DNA from: a virus
IMG/VR virus record: IMGVR_UViG_3300027976_000037
Coordinates: 1 to 62,139 of that record
Reading direction: 5' to 3' (one strand)
DNA: 62,139 nt
The translations under genes and the position numbers were made by a program. Under the pieces are notes generated by a model that saw only the letters and a list, made by a program, of their open reading frames with translations, searched no databases and had not been told where the DNA came from. Positions 1 to 6,396 of this stretch are shown piece after piece (positions within the stretch are counted from its first letter, which is position 1; every line of letters starts with the position of its first letter).

Positions 1-44
1 AGAACAACTGAATTGGCAACTACTGGAGTTGCAATCATAGACAT

Positions 45-121
45 GTGTCCATAGCACAACAGAATAGTGCGGCGCTTTCCTAAAGCGTCAGGTGGGGGTT
101 TGAATCCCTCTGGACACACCA
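45..121 (+). tRNA. tRNA-Arg (anticodon CCT)
   Basis: The acceptor strands GTGTCCA and TGGACAC pair over 7 bp, followed by A73 and an encoded CCA. The anticodon stem GCGCT/AGCGT encloses loop TTCCTAA, giving anticodon CCU for codon AGG. The T-loop is TTTGAAT. First gene of the tRNA island. Confidence 0.93.
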
Positions 122-129
122 TTTTATTC

Positions 130-211
130 ACGGCTTGGTAACTCTGTGGTTTCAGAACATTCGTTTGTTAAACGAAAGCTTATGCAGGTTCGAGTCCTGT
201 TGTCGGTACCA
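130..211 (+). tRNA. tRNA-Asn (anticodon GTT), irregular acceptor stem
   Basis: A perfect anticodon stem TTCGT/ACGAA encloses loop TTGTTAA (anticodon GUU). The T-arm GCAGG/CCTGT with loop TTCGAGT and an encoded ACCA end are clear. The acceptor stem pairs only if one G is bulged, so the gene may be decaying. A second, better tRNA-Asn(GTT) lies at 2271. Confidence 0.78.
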
Positions 212-251
212 GTTAATTTAGAAAAAGTCTATTTATAGTCACTGGTGTTTA

Positions 252-259
252 TATTTATA
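252..259 (+). promoter_or_regulatory. TATTTATA octamer before gene 266
   Basis: The octamer ends 6 nt before the ATG at 266. The same octamer sits 3-8 nt before several other start codons in this window (2946, 5550, 10885, 20027, 41986, 42797, 53694), which suggests a shared promoter element. Inferred from position only. Confidence 0.5.
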
Positions 260-265
260 AGCATC

Positions 266-862
266 ATGAGCGTACGCACCGATAGAAACTTTAAATCATA
301 CGACGGAGTACAAGAAAACGTAAGCGACGTCACGCTGGACCCCGTGGCTCAAGGTTGGGGTGTATTTGTAGATGGAAAATTTGTCAAGCCGGATTGGTCC
401 GATACTTGTAAATTTTGGAAACGTAATAAATTGAAGTTCGAGAATTTCGTCATCATCCGTGGCGGCTTAGAAGATGTTGTTGATATCAACAACGACTGTG
501 TAGGAAACACTTTTTCGAAATTTGTTATCATGCAAGCTGGCGACACTTACGTATTAACCCTAAAAGGTGATACATCAAATAATACCTTGGAAGATTGGTT
601 GATTTACGGCAAGGGCGGCAAGACGGTTGACATCGAAATTGGCAACTGGTCATCATACAATTTTGGTCGCTGCACCGGCAACAAGTTTATTAACTGGCGG
701 CGCGAAGACGGTGAGCCAATTCGGTATGCTTACCGAATTGGTTGCAAACCAACATTCGTTCGCACCAACACCAAACACATTTGGTGGTTGAGTATTGGAC
801 TAACCTTCTACTGGTGGTTCAAGTTCGTAAAACATCGCGTCTTTAAGATTGCTGATAAGTGA
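266..862 (+). CDS. Hypothetical protein, 198 aa
   Basis: Not recognised. It is rich in Asn, Trp and Gly with alternating polar and hydrophobic stretches of beta-strand character. A hydrophobic stretch near the C-terminus (about residues 170-185, WWLSIGLTFYWWFKF) could be a membrane segment. The start at 266 is preferred over an upstream in-frame ATG at 245 because the TATTTATA element lies between them. The gene ends 2 bp before the TnpB element, whose right end abuts its stop codon. Confidence 0.7.
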   Translation: MSVRTDRNFKSYDGVQENVSDVTLDPVAQGWGVFVDGKFVKPDWSDTCKFWKRNKLKFENFVIIRGGLEDVVDINNDCVGNTFSKFVIMQAGDTYVLTLKGDTSNNTLEDWLIYGKGGKTVDIEIGNWSSYNFGRCTGNKFINWRREDGEPIRYAYRIGCKPTFVRTNTKHIWWLSIGLTFYWWFKFVKHRVFKIADK

Positions 863-863
863 A

Positions 864-2213
864 CTACCGACCCTCTAAAGAAGAGTCGGCTTCAACGTAA
901 CTTTTTATAGTATCGTTGGATTTTTTCCGCTTCATTGAATTCGGCTTGACAATCATCTTGCGAAGATCATCAGAGGTCAATTTCTCCACGGACTTAGATT
1001 CGGACGGTTCCCGTCCTATTTTATCTTTTGCCAATAAATTGACAAAAGCAAATTTCTTTATATTACCAGCGGCCAGAACATCTCGGTCATGGACTTTTCC
1101 ACAAGAACATTTCCACGTTCTATCGGATAGTTTTAGATTTTGATTGATCTTACCGCAAGAACACATTTTTGACGATGGTTCAAATCTTCCAATTGTCAGA
1201 AGATTGGTTCCATACCAATCGGATTTATAAGTTAGGAACGAAATGAATTGCCCCCAACCAACGTCTCCAATTGATTTGGATAACTTACGATTTTTCATCA
1301 TGTTTTTTATAGATAAGTCTTCGAGGCAGATCGTTTGGTTCTCACGAACTAACTTTGAACTTAATTTATGATGAAAATCTTTTCTACTATTAGAAATTTT
1401 TGCGTGGATATTAGAAACTCGTTTCTTCCACAATTCTCTCTTTTTTGACCCTAGTTTTTTCTTTGACAAAATTCGTTGCTTCTTGGACAACAGTTTTTCG
1501 TATTTTTTTAGAAGTTTTGGATTTGAATATTTGTTTCCGTTTGAATCCGTCACAAATGTTGAAATTCCAAGATCAATTCCAATTGAATTCTCCAATGTTG
1601 GAATTGATTTATCTTTTTTCTTTATTTTAGTTTCAACTCTCAATGATGCAAAATATTTCCCCCTTGAATTCTTGGATATAAAAATTGATCCAACTTCTCC
1701 AACAACTTTTCTGTGAAAAATACACTTGATTGGTTCTTTGATCTTTGGAATTGAAATATTTGATTTTGAATAATCCACATCAAATCCTTGTGGAATTTGA
1801 AACGATTTTTTAGATATATGTTTACTTTTGAAATTTGGATACTTAGCGATCTTCTTAAAAAATCTAGAAAATGCACTATCCAAATCCCACAGTGATTGTT
1901 GAACGGATTGTGAATTAACTTCCCTTAAAAACAAATATTTGGAGTGTTTAAGTTCCTTGACCATTTCCATTAATTTTGTAGCAGTTATAGATTTTCCGGT
2001 TTCTTGATAAGTCTTATTCTTTAATTCTAGTCCCAAATTGTAGACAAACCGACAACAACCAAAATGCTTCTCCAAAAGAATTTCTTGTTCTTTTGTTGGA
2101 TAAATTCTAAACTTATATCCTTTGATTATTGTGTCCACTATGATAAATAGCATAGACTTTACAAAACATTCAATTTTTTTGTAGAAAAGTGAATAATAAT
2201 TCAAATTTAGCAC
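864..2213 (-). CDS. tnpB: TnpB (IS605 OrfB-type RNA-guided nuclease)
   Basis: TnpB-family nuclease of an IS200/IS605-type element, ancestor-like to Cas12. Near the N-terminus is the family motif YKFRIYPTKEQ. RuvC residues are visible: Asp in GIDLGIST, Glu in CLEDLSI and Asp in HDRDVLAAGN. A four-Cys zinc ribbon (CSCG ... CSCG) lies between the last two. The likeliest start is an internal Met at about 2153, just before the motif. No TnpA transposase is present, so the element is an orphan that would need TnpA in trans. The last codons (SSLEGR) are written in a hairpin that forms the element's right end, as expected where the guide RNA scaffold overlaps the tnpB 3' end. Intact, but activity is untested. 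Confidence 0.93.
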   Translation of the reverse strand: MLNLNYYSLFYKKIECFVKSMLFIIVDTIIKGYKFRIYPTKEQEILLEKHFGCCRFVYNLGLELKNKTYQETGKSITATKLMEMVKELKHSKYLFLREVNSQSVQQSLWDLDSAFSRFFKKIAKYPNFKSKHISKKSFQIPQGFDVDYSKSNISIPKIKEPIKCIFHRKVVGEVGSIFISKNSRGKYFASLRVETKIKKKDKSIPTLENSIGIDLGISTFVTDSNGNKYSNPKLLKKYEKLLSKKQRILSKKKLGSKKRELWKKRVSNIHAKISNSRKDFHHKLSSKLVRENQTICLEDLSIKNMMKNRKLSKSIGDVGWGQFISFLTYKSDWYGTNLLTIGRFEPSSKMCSCGKINQNLKLSDRTWKCSCGKVHDRDVLAAGNIKKFAFVNLLAKDKIGREPSESKSVEKLTSDDLRKMIVKPNSMKRKKSNDTIKSYVEADSSLEGR

Positions 2214-2214
2214 A

Positions 2215-2249
2215 ATTCATCCCACCGACTAAAGATCGGTGGGCTTTCT
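2215..2249 (-). repeat. TnpB element left-end hairpin, copy 1
   Basis: This 35-bp unit is identical to the reverse complement of 9734-9768. It carries the stem CCCACCGA/TCGGTGGG around an AT-rich loop, typical of IS200/IS605 subterminal hairpins. Confidence 0.85.
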
Positions 2250-2270
2250 TGTGTCATTTCGGTAAAAAAC

Positions 2271-2346
2271 GGGTCGGTAGCTCAGTGGACATATCGGCAC
2301 TTTGTTAAAGTGATGTGCGTGGGTTCGAATCCCACCCGTCCCTCCA
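2271..2346 (+). tRNA. tRNA-Asn (anticodon GTT), second copy
   Basis: Acceptor GGGTCGG pairs with CCGTCCC with one U-U mismatch, followed by T73 and an encoded CCA. Anticodon loop TTGTTAA gives GUU. The T-arm GTGGG/CCCAC with TTCGAAT is canonical. Confidence 0.93.
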
Positions 2347-2365
2347 TTTTTAACCCAACACAACT

Positions 2366-2596
2366 ATGAGTAGAACAGAGCGAACAAAAGATTACTATTA
2401 TGATCCAGAACGTTCCCCATTGTGGAAACAAACAGCTGATAAAAAACACTGGTACAAACCCACTAAAGGTAAGTGGTTGGAAAGAATGCGTTCCGATAGC
2501 AGAGCCAATCATAGAAAAGCTATGGTCGGAATTGACGAAGACAATCAGATTGTTCTACCAGTAAGAAGAATGACCGATGAATGGAACTACAATTAA
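2366..2596 (+). CDS. Small basic hypothetical protein, 76 aa
   Basis: Not recognised. It is hydrophilic, rich in Arg, Lys and Tyr, with no membrane segment or signal peptide. It lies 20 nt after tRNA-Asn and before a tRNA pair, like other tiny genes scattered in the island. No strong Shine-Dalgarno sequence precedes the ATG. Confidence 0.65.
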   Translation: MSRTERTKDYYYDPERSPLWKQTADKKHWYKPTKGKWLERMRSDSRANHRKAMVGIDEDNQIVLPVRRMTDEWNYN

Positions 2597-2755
2597 TTTA
2601 CGGAAGCCTAGTTTAAGTAAAGAACACCAGCAAATACATGCTGGAGATACGTCGCGGGTAGTTTAATAAGTTGAGGAATACGTGCACTAAAACTCAATAC
2701 TGTTAACCCAGTCGCTAGGGTGAAATACCCGTGGCCTCCAGCATTTAGAATACAA

Positions 2756-2831
2756 CAGAGTATAATGTAACCTGGTAGCATACTAGCCTCGGACGCTTTT
2801 AGTTTGGGTTCGAATCCCAATACTCTGACCA
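2756..2831 (+). tRNA. tRNA-Pro (anticodon CGG), weak anticodon stem
   Basis: A perfect 7-bp acceptor CAGAGTA/TACTCTG is followed by A73 and CCA. The T-arm TTGGG/CCCAA with TTCGAAT is canonical. The loop CTCGGAC gives anticodon CGG, but only three anticodon-stem pairs form. It lies 6 nt before tRNA-Val. Confidence 0.82.
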
Positions 2832-2837
2832 ATTTAC

Positions 2838-2914
2838 GGTCCCATCTCCTAATGGTCATGGTACTTCGTCTACACCGAAGAATAATCTCAGTTCGACTCT
2901 GAGTGGGACTACCA
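2838..2914 (+). tRNA. tRNA-Val (anticodon TAC), first copy
   Basis: Acceptor GGTCCCA/TGGGACT is followed by A73 and CCA. Anticodon stem CTTCG/CGAAG encloses loop TCTACAC, giving anticodon UAC with C instead of the usual U at position 33. T-arm CTCAG/CTGAG has loop TTCGACT. A second tRNA-Val(TAC) with normal U33 lies at 8869. Confidence 0.9.
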
Positions 2915-2934
2915 TTTTTAAGTTGTATATACAC

Positions 2935-2942
2935 TATTTATA
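2935..2942 (+). promoter_or_regulatory. TATTTATA octamer before gene 2946
   Basis: The octamer ends 3 nt before the ATG at 2946, so a transcript starting just downstream would have almost no 5' leader. Same element as at 252. Confidence 0.5.
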
Positions 2943-2945
2943 TAC

Positions 2946-3362
2946 ATGACATTGGAAGACATTGAAAAAGTACTGAACGATAATGGATTCAAGAAGGTGA
3001 AGAAAATCATTAGTGATTCCACTTATGCTCGTCCTACGTCGAATTACCTCAACGGAAAATATTATACATTTTACCGCGCTTGGCTGACCGAACACAATCT
3101 CAATCGATGGAAAGCCAAGTGGGATTGTGATAATTTCGCCGCAACGTATTATGTGTTTGCTCAGATGTGTCACTTCAAGTCTGAGCGGGAGGAACAAGGG
3201 ATTGCAGTCGGTATGCTCTTTTATCATCAGGCGAACGGTGGTGGTCATGTTATAAATCTGGTCATTACAGAAAAGGGATTGACGGCAATTGAGCCACAGA
3301 CCGGTGATGAAGTCAGACTCACTGATGGTGAGAAGTCCGGCGCTTCATTAATATACTTTTAA
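2946..3362 (+). CDS. Putative cysteine-protease-like fold protein, 138 aa
   Basis: The family was not firmly recognised. The protein shows an ordered Cys-His-acidic pattern reminiscent of transglutaminase or papain-like folds: WDCDNFA at about residue 60, GGGHVINL at about 97-104, and AIEPQTGD at about 113-120. It has no signal peptide or membrane segment. It heads a short run with a lipoprotein and a two-helix membrane protein, so a role in the envelope or in lysis is possible but not shown. Confidence 0.72.
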   Translation: MTLEDIEKVLNDNGFKKVKKIISDSTYARPTSNYLNGKYYTFYRAWLTEHNLNRWKAKWDCDNFAATYYVFAQMCHFKSEREEQGIAVGMLFYHQANGGGHVINLVITEKGLTAIEPQTGDEVRLTDGEKSGASLIYF

Positions 3363-3365
3363 AAT

Positions 3366-3491
3366 ATGAAATCGAAACTATTAATCCTACTCCTGTTTTT
3401 GCTCATGTTTGCCGGTGGTTGCGTTACGGCACCGCTCACGCCAGACACAGAATTTCCTACCCCTGATTATGTGGAGGATGTCGCACAATGA
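3366..3491 (+). CDS. Small lipoprotein, 41 aa
   Basis: A Lys-containing start and a Leu-rich hydrophobic core are followed by the lipobox FAGGC, then a short Pro/Thr-rich tail. This matches lipoprotein signal peptidase substrates; the mature peptide would be only about 23 residues. Its TGA overlaps the ATG of the next gene. Tiny outer-membrane lipoproteins encoded beside an inner-membrane protein recall two-component spanins, but no coiled-coil partner domain is evident. Confidence 0.75.
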   Translation: MKSKLLILLLFLLMFAGGCVTAPLTPDTEFPTPDYVEDVAQ

Positions 3492-3772
3492 AAAAACAAA
3501 GACTTCGTGATAGTAAGAAGGTAATCGCCTTGGGCATTGCTTTACTCAATCTCAACATTATATTTTTGGTCAGTGTCTTTAAAAGCGCTGAGACTACTGT
3601 GGTCATTCAGATGATGACCGCGATTCTGTTTTTAGTTGGTATCTACACCGGTGTCCAAGGTGGCATTGATATGATACAATCAAATAAAATGGAAGTAGAA
3701 AAGTCGGATAAGACAGAAACAAAAATCACTAAAAACTATGAGCACAAGATGGACTACGTAGATGATAACTAA
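3488..3772 (+). CDS. Two-helix membrane protein, 94 aa
   Basis: Two hydrophobic segments at about residues 12-32 and 38-60 are flanked by a basic N-terminus and a charged, Lys/Glu-rich C-terminal tail. Size and topology fit a holin-like or other small phage inner-membrane protein. It is translationally coupled (ATGA) to the lipoprotein gene, so the two may act together at the envelope. The lysis role is inference only. Confidence 0.72.
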   Translation: MKKQRLRDSKKVIALGIALLNLNIIFLVSVFKSAETTVVIQMMTAILFLVGIYTGVQGGIDMIQSNKMEVEKSDKTETKITKNYEHKMDYVDDN

Positions 3773-3864
3773 TTTCAGCATAGAAGAAGAGGTTCAATGT
3801 CTCTCATCAATCTCGTAGGGATTACACATGGTGTAGAAGTTCAAGGCCGCACACTGTGCTGAAA
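3773..3864 (+). ncRNA. Closed-stem structured RNA of unknown type (element A)
   Basis: An 11-bp terminal helix forms between TTTCAGCATAG at 3773-3783 and CTGTGCTGAAA at 3854-3864, with one G-U pair, enclosing about 70 nt. It is not a recognisable tRNA. The stretch 3865-4013 holds further small hairpins (such as GGGA/TCCC) and a fragment resembling a tRNA 5' half near 3957, but no gene was recognised. Confidence 0.4.
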
Positions 3865-4013
3865 ACAATTTTAGCGTCGGCGCTGGAAGCTGGGACTTCG
3901 AAAATCCCTAGTAGAAACGCACTTGTCCGAGGTCATATCAAGGTAGCTCTGTGTAATGGTCCGGTTGGTATAAGGGACATTGGTGTGATAGTTCTTGGGA
4001 ACTCACGTGGGTG

Positions 4014-4334
4014 ATGTATGCATTGGACGCTGGTACGAAATTCAAGCGAAACACAACGGGTTTTGATTATGAGTTTGGAGGAAAGCGATTGAAATATTAT
4101 CCAGATTTTGAATTGGATGATGTTGATTATTTAGAAATTAAGGGGTACAATTCTCCACAATAGGAGGCCAAAATGACGTGGTTTCCAAAAAAATTGTCGG
4201 TCGTGGGCCGAGAAGAAATCGCGCCGTTCATTGAATACGCAAAAAAGAAACACGGAAATAATTTTGTTAGTTTATACGAGGATAGCAAAGTCGCGAGGTG
4301 CGACCGCAACTTGGAAAGTTGTAGGAGCGGCTAA
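4014..4334 (+). pseudogene. Broken homing-endonuclease fragment with in-frame TAG
   Basis: The first 49 codons encode a nuclease-like core with YYPDFEL and YLEIKGYNSPQ, the PD-(D/E)xK-type signature of many phage homing endonucleases. An in-frame TAG at 4161 interrupts it, and the same frame continues with a matching basic C-terminal region (MTWFPKKL ... FIEYAKKKHG) until it runs into tRNA-Ser at 4280. The N-terminal part is missing. I read it as an inactivated fragment. Readthrough of TAG is possible, but no CUA-anticodon suppressor tRNA was seen. Confidence 0.65.
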
Positions 4335-4370
4335 ACACCGCTTGAGTTTCGAGTACTCTGTTTTCCGCCA
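4280..4370 (+). tRNA. tRNA-Ser (anticodon GGA)
   Basis: Acceptor GGATAGC pairs with GTTTTCC at six of seven positions, then G73 and CCA. Anticodon stem GCAAC/GTTGT encloses loop TTGGAAA (GGA). The class II variable arm is AGCGG/CCGCT, and the T-loop is TTCGAGT. It overlaps the 3' end of the broken endonuclease reading frame. Confidence 0.87.
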
Positions 4371-4375
4371 TTTCT

Positions 4376-4521
4376 GAGGTAGTAGTTTAGTGGGAAAAAC
4401 GCTGATGATAGCAATACGAAAATACGCGTGAAACTTTCTTCATAAGGGGTCAATCCGCCGAGCATAGTTATAAGCCTTGAATACGATATCAGATACGGGA
4501 TTCGATTTCCCCGCCTCGACA
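4376..4521 (+). tRNA. Interrupted tRNA-like gene, 81-nt insertion in anticodon loop
   Basis: The 5' part has a D-arm (GTTT/AAAC around AGTGGGAA) and half-stem CTGAT at 4402-4406. The 3' part has the perfectly matching half-stem ATCAG at 4488-4492 and a T-arm (CGGGA/TCCCC, loop TTCGATT). GAGG/CCTC forms the acceptor core. The 81 nt between the half-stems replace a 7-nt loop. The 3' end reads CGACAA and lacks CCA, unlike neighbouring tRNAs. It may be a decayed tRNA or one needing splicing; the anticodon cannot be assigned. Confidence 0.45.
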
Positions 4522-4686
4522 ATTTTTACTTGGGTGCCTAATTAGTACCCGGAACCCCGGACATCATATGAGAGATAAGAATCCTCCACAAAATGGTGCC
4601 ACGTTAATGTGTGTTGAGTATGCCAAGCAATCTTGTGGTTGCCGCAGAGGGGCCGCCCAACGTGGAAGATACGGGTTCCGAATTTT
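4522..4686 (+). other. Non-coding stretch with a closed stem (element B)
   Basis: No gene is seen. CCACGTT at about 4608 pairs perfectly with AACGTGG at about 4658, closing a structure of roughly 57 nt that includes the small hairpin GCAA/TTGC. There is no T-arm, so it is not a standard tRNA. Confidence 0.35.
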
Positions 4687-4779
4687 GGAAGATTAATCAG
4701 CAAGGCGCTGAACTTGTTTGCTAAACAATGGGCTCGGTGTAAAAAGCCGGGTGGGCTTCGATTGCTCAGTCTTCCGCCA
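4687..4779 (+). tRNA. tRNA-Ser (anticodon GCT)
   Basis: Acceptor GGAAGAT/GTCTTCC is followed by G73 and CCA. The loop TTGCTAA gives anticodon GCU. It has a long class II variable arm around CTCGG ... GCCGG. It shares its acceptor stem with the tRNA-Ser genes at 4786 and 9964, pointing to duplication within the phage. Confidence 0.93.
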
Positions 4780-4785
4780 CTTTTT

Positions 4786-4875
4786 GGAAGATAAATTTGC
4801 CGGGGCGCAAACCGTGTCTTGAAAACACGTGGGCGGTGATGAGCCGCTAGGGTTCGAGACCTTTGTCTTCCGCCA
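4786..4875 (+). tRNA. tRNA-Ser (anticodon TGA)
   Basis: The acceptor GGAAGAT/GTCTTCC, G73 and CCA match the preceding gene, only 6 nt away. Anticodon stem CGTGT/ACACG encloses CTTGAAA (UGA). The class II variable arm is GCGG/CCGC. Confidence 0.94.
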
Positions 4876-4885
4876 CTTTATAATG

Positions 4886-4914
4886 TTGACAACGACCAAA
4901 TTTATGTCATAGTG
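4886..4914 (+). promoter_or_regulatory. Sigma70-like promoter for the 4926 lipoprotein
   Basis: TTGACA at 4886, a 17-nt spacer, then the weak -10 ATAGTG, 11 nt before the start codon. Confidence 0.4.
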
Positions 4915-4925
4915 AATGAAAATCT

Positions 4926-5234
4926 ATGAAAAAACTATTCGCTCTGTTGCTACTTGTATCAGTCACCGCTCTTGTCGGTTGTGTTGGTTGGACTTTACCT
5001 CAACTCGCTACTTCCGACGACGTAAGCGAGATTCGTGTAATCTTGTCAGAGCAAGGATACGTCCTTGCCGGAAACGTGGTCGAATTTTATGCATCGTCGT
5101 TTGCCCGTACCGACATAGTGTATGCCAAGGCTTACTTTCACGGGTCGATTGGGTTTGTTGTCATAAACAAAAGCAACAACCCTCCCACTGTCTCATGGTC
5201 GGCCACCAGAGATTTTAGGGTAGTCGAGGAATAA
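4926..5234 (+). CDS. Lipoprotein, 102 aa
   Basis: The N-terminal signal MKKLFALLLLVSVTALVGC has a consensus lipobox with Cys at residue 19. The mature part is about 84 resid ues with beta-strand-like alternation and no recognised domain. It is expected to be lipid-anchored in the envelope. Phage lipoproteins of this size often act in superinfection exclusion or lysis, but nothing here selects a role. Confidence 0.8.
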   Translation: MKKLFALLLLVSVTALVGCVGWTLPQLATSDDVSEIRVILSEQGYVLAGNVVEFYASSFARTDIVYAKAYFHGSIGFVVINKSNNPPTVSWSATRDFRVVEE

Positions 5235-5240
5235 TTTTTT

Positions 5241-5454
5241 GGGCTTGTAACTCAGTTGATAGGGTATTTCGAGTGAAGAAAAATCCAAAAATATGGAGAC
5301 CAAATTGAATACTTTTGTAGAATATTACACGGGCCATGGAATTGCATAGAGTGATTGTTTCGCTGGCAGCGAAAATACAGATGGGAGCATTACCCATATG
5401 GTCCACCAATTTAGCCACCGAAGAAGTTGGGTTCGAATCCCACCCGGTCCACCA
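5241..5454 (+). tRNA. Interrupted tRNA-like gene enclosing a tRNA-Ala
   Basis: The 5' part is canonical: acceptor GGGCTTG, D-arm ACTC/GGGT around AGTTGATA, and half-stem TTTCG at 5267-5271. The 3' part is also canonical: half-stem CGAAG at 5419-5423, T-arm TTGGG/CCCAC with TTCGAAT, acceptor CCGGTCC pairing 6 of 7 with the 5' end, A73 and CCA. The 147 nt between the half-stems contain a complete tRNA-Ala (5331-5408). If the loop comes from the 3' side (TAGCCAC) the anticodon would be GCC (Gly), with an odd A33. It may be a split relic or a spliced tRNA. Confidence 0.5.
5331..5408 (+). tRNA. tRNA-Ala (anticodon GGC), atypical T-loop
   Basis: Perfect acceptor GGGCCAT/ATGGTCC with one G-U pair, A73 and CCA. 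Anticodon stem TTTCG/CGAAA encloses CTGGCAG (GGC). The T-stem ATGGG/CCCAT is perfect, but the loop is AGCATTA instead of TTCRANY, which may weaken the elbow fold. It lies inside the interrupted tRNA at 5241-5454. Confidence 0.8.
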
Positions 5455-5536
5455 TTTACGGGCCTGTTGGCGCAAAAATTCTACGGTAACTCAGTTCGAT
5501 TCTGGGCGGGGGATCCATTTTCTTTATTATATTTAA

Positions 5537-5544
5537 TATTTATA
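5537..5544 (+). promoter_or_regulatory. TATTTATA octamer before the Mom-like gene
   Basis: The octamer ends 5 nt before the ATG at 5550. Same element as at 252 and 2935. Confidence 0.5.
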
Positions 5545-5549
5545 GAGTG

Positions 5550-6221
5550 ATGATGAATGAAACATTTAACCCACAGTCGGTAACTTTTGAAGAAGTTCCG
5601 AGAGCCAAAGTTCGTGAGTTTATTCAGACTCACTACTTGGGTTCGTTTCCAGCCGTTTCATTGGCTTATGTTGGAATACTATACAACCAAAATTTAATCG
5701 GCGTTGTAATCTACGGAAGGACGTCAGCGCCTTCAGTTCAAAAATCAATTTTTAAACCAGATGTAAATGTGGATAATAAAGATATCTTGGAATTACAACG
5801 ACTTTTCATCATAGACGATGAAACACTTCTACCAAAAGAGGATAGAAAGAATCTTGCCGGTTTTTCAATATCACACGCAAACGATTTTGTAGTGAAGAAG
5901 TTTCCAAACGTTAAAGTTATCTTATCTTATTCAGACCCAGACCACCATCTAGGAACGGTTTATAAAGCAACTAATGCAATTTACCAAGGTCGAGGTGATA
6001 AGGTTCGCATGTTTAAAAGAGCTGATGGGAAGCTTATTAGAACAAATCGAGTTCAACCTGAAGAAAAGGGAGAGTTGGTATCCATGACAGGAAAAGACCG
6101 ATGGGTTTATCCCGTTGGCTCCACTTCACAGAAGAAGTGGGTTAAACGTAATTTAATCGACAGTGAACTGCAAGAGCTGATAACAATATCAGAAGCTCTT
6201 TGGAAACAATTTTGTGGTTAA
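5550..6221 (+). CDS. Mom-like acyltransferase (DNA-modification type)
   Basis: About 223 aa. Layout resembles the GNAT-like Mom family that modifies adenine in phage Mu DNA: an early HYLGSFPAVSLAYVGILYN segment, then IGVVIYGR, ELQRLFIIDD, the substrate helix NLAGFSISHA, and the characteristic LSYSDPDHHLGTVYKATNAIYQG-like stretch (about residues 130-152). Known Mom proteins protect phage DNA from restriction. Assignment rests on motif order, not alignment; another GNAT function is possible. Two adjacent ATG codons (5550, 5553) are equally good starts. Confidence 0.68.
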   Translation: MMNETFNPQSVTFEEVPRAKVREFIQTHYLGSFPAVSLAYVGILYNQNLIGVVIYGRTSAPSVQKSIFKPDVNVDNKDILELQRLFIIDDETLLPKEDRKNLAGFSISHANDFVVKKFPNVKVILSYSDPDHHLGTVYKATNAIYQGRGDKVRMFKRADGKLIRTNRVQPEEKGELVSMTGKDRWVYPVGSTSQKKWVKRNLIDSELQELITISEALWKQFCG

Positions 6222-6396
6222 GCTAAAGTAGACGAAGCCCACCATTGTATGATGGAGAAAGTTGGTGAAAGTCCAGCAACCGCGACCAATTTATTCTTAT
6301 TAACTTGCCTACAATGTGGATATACGAGCGTCACGCTCAAACCGGGCAGAATCAATGGAAACGTTGAGAGTCCTCATTATAAAAATAAGAAAAACT
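6222..6396 (+). ncRNA. Closed-stem structured RNA of unknown type (element C)
   Basis: CCACCATTGTA at 6239-6249 pairs with TACAATGTGG at 6310-6319 with one bulged C. Inside is a hairpin closed by GTTG/CAAC around GGTGAAAGTCC. Further downstream lie GAGCG/CGCTC and other small stems before tRNA-Arg. No known riboswitch or RNA family could be assigned. Confidence 0.4.

Larger units (their letters stand above)
864..2249 (-). mobile_element. IS605-family TnpB element (TnpA-less)
   Basis: The right end is the hairpin at 867-890 (CCGACCC/GAGTCGG type) at the tnpB stop codon. The left end is a 35-bp unit at 2215-2249 containing the perfect hairpin CCCACCG/CGGTGGG. The same 35 bp recur, inverted, at 9734-9768. 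Right-end copies recur at about 10585 and 53893. The exact cleavage sites are not determinable here. Confidence 0.75.

Noticed and set aside
2597-2755. Gene or intron between 2597 and 2755
   Set aside because: Only a small hairpin (CCAGCA/TGCTGG) and unstructured sequence are seen; no start-to-stop frame or intron core is convincing.
4376-5454. Group I introns in the interrupted tRNAs
   Set aside because: Inserts of 81 and 147 nt are too short for a group I core, and no P/Q/R/S sequences were seen.
6239-6319. Cobalamin riboswitch
   Set aside because: Only short pieces resemble the B12-box core; the required multi-helix core and a downstream transport or B12 gene are missing.
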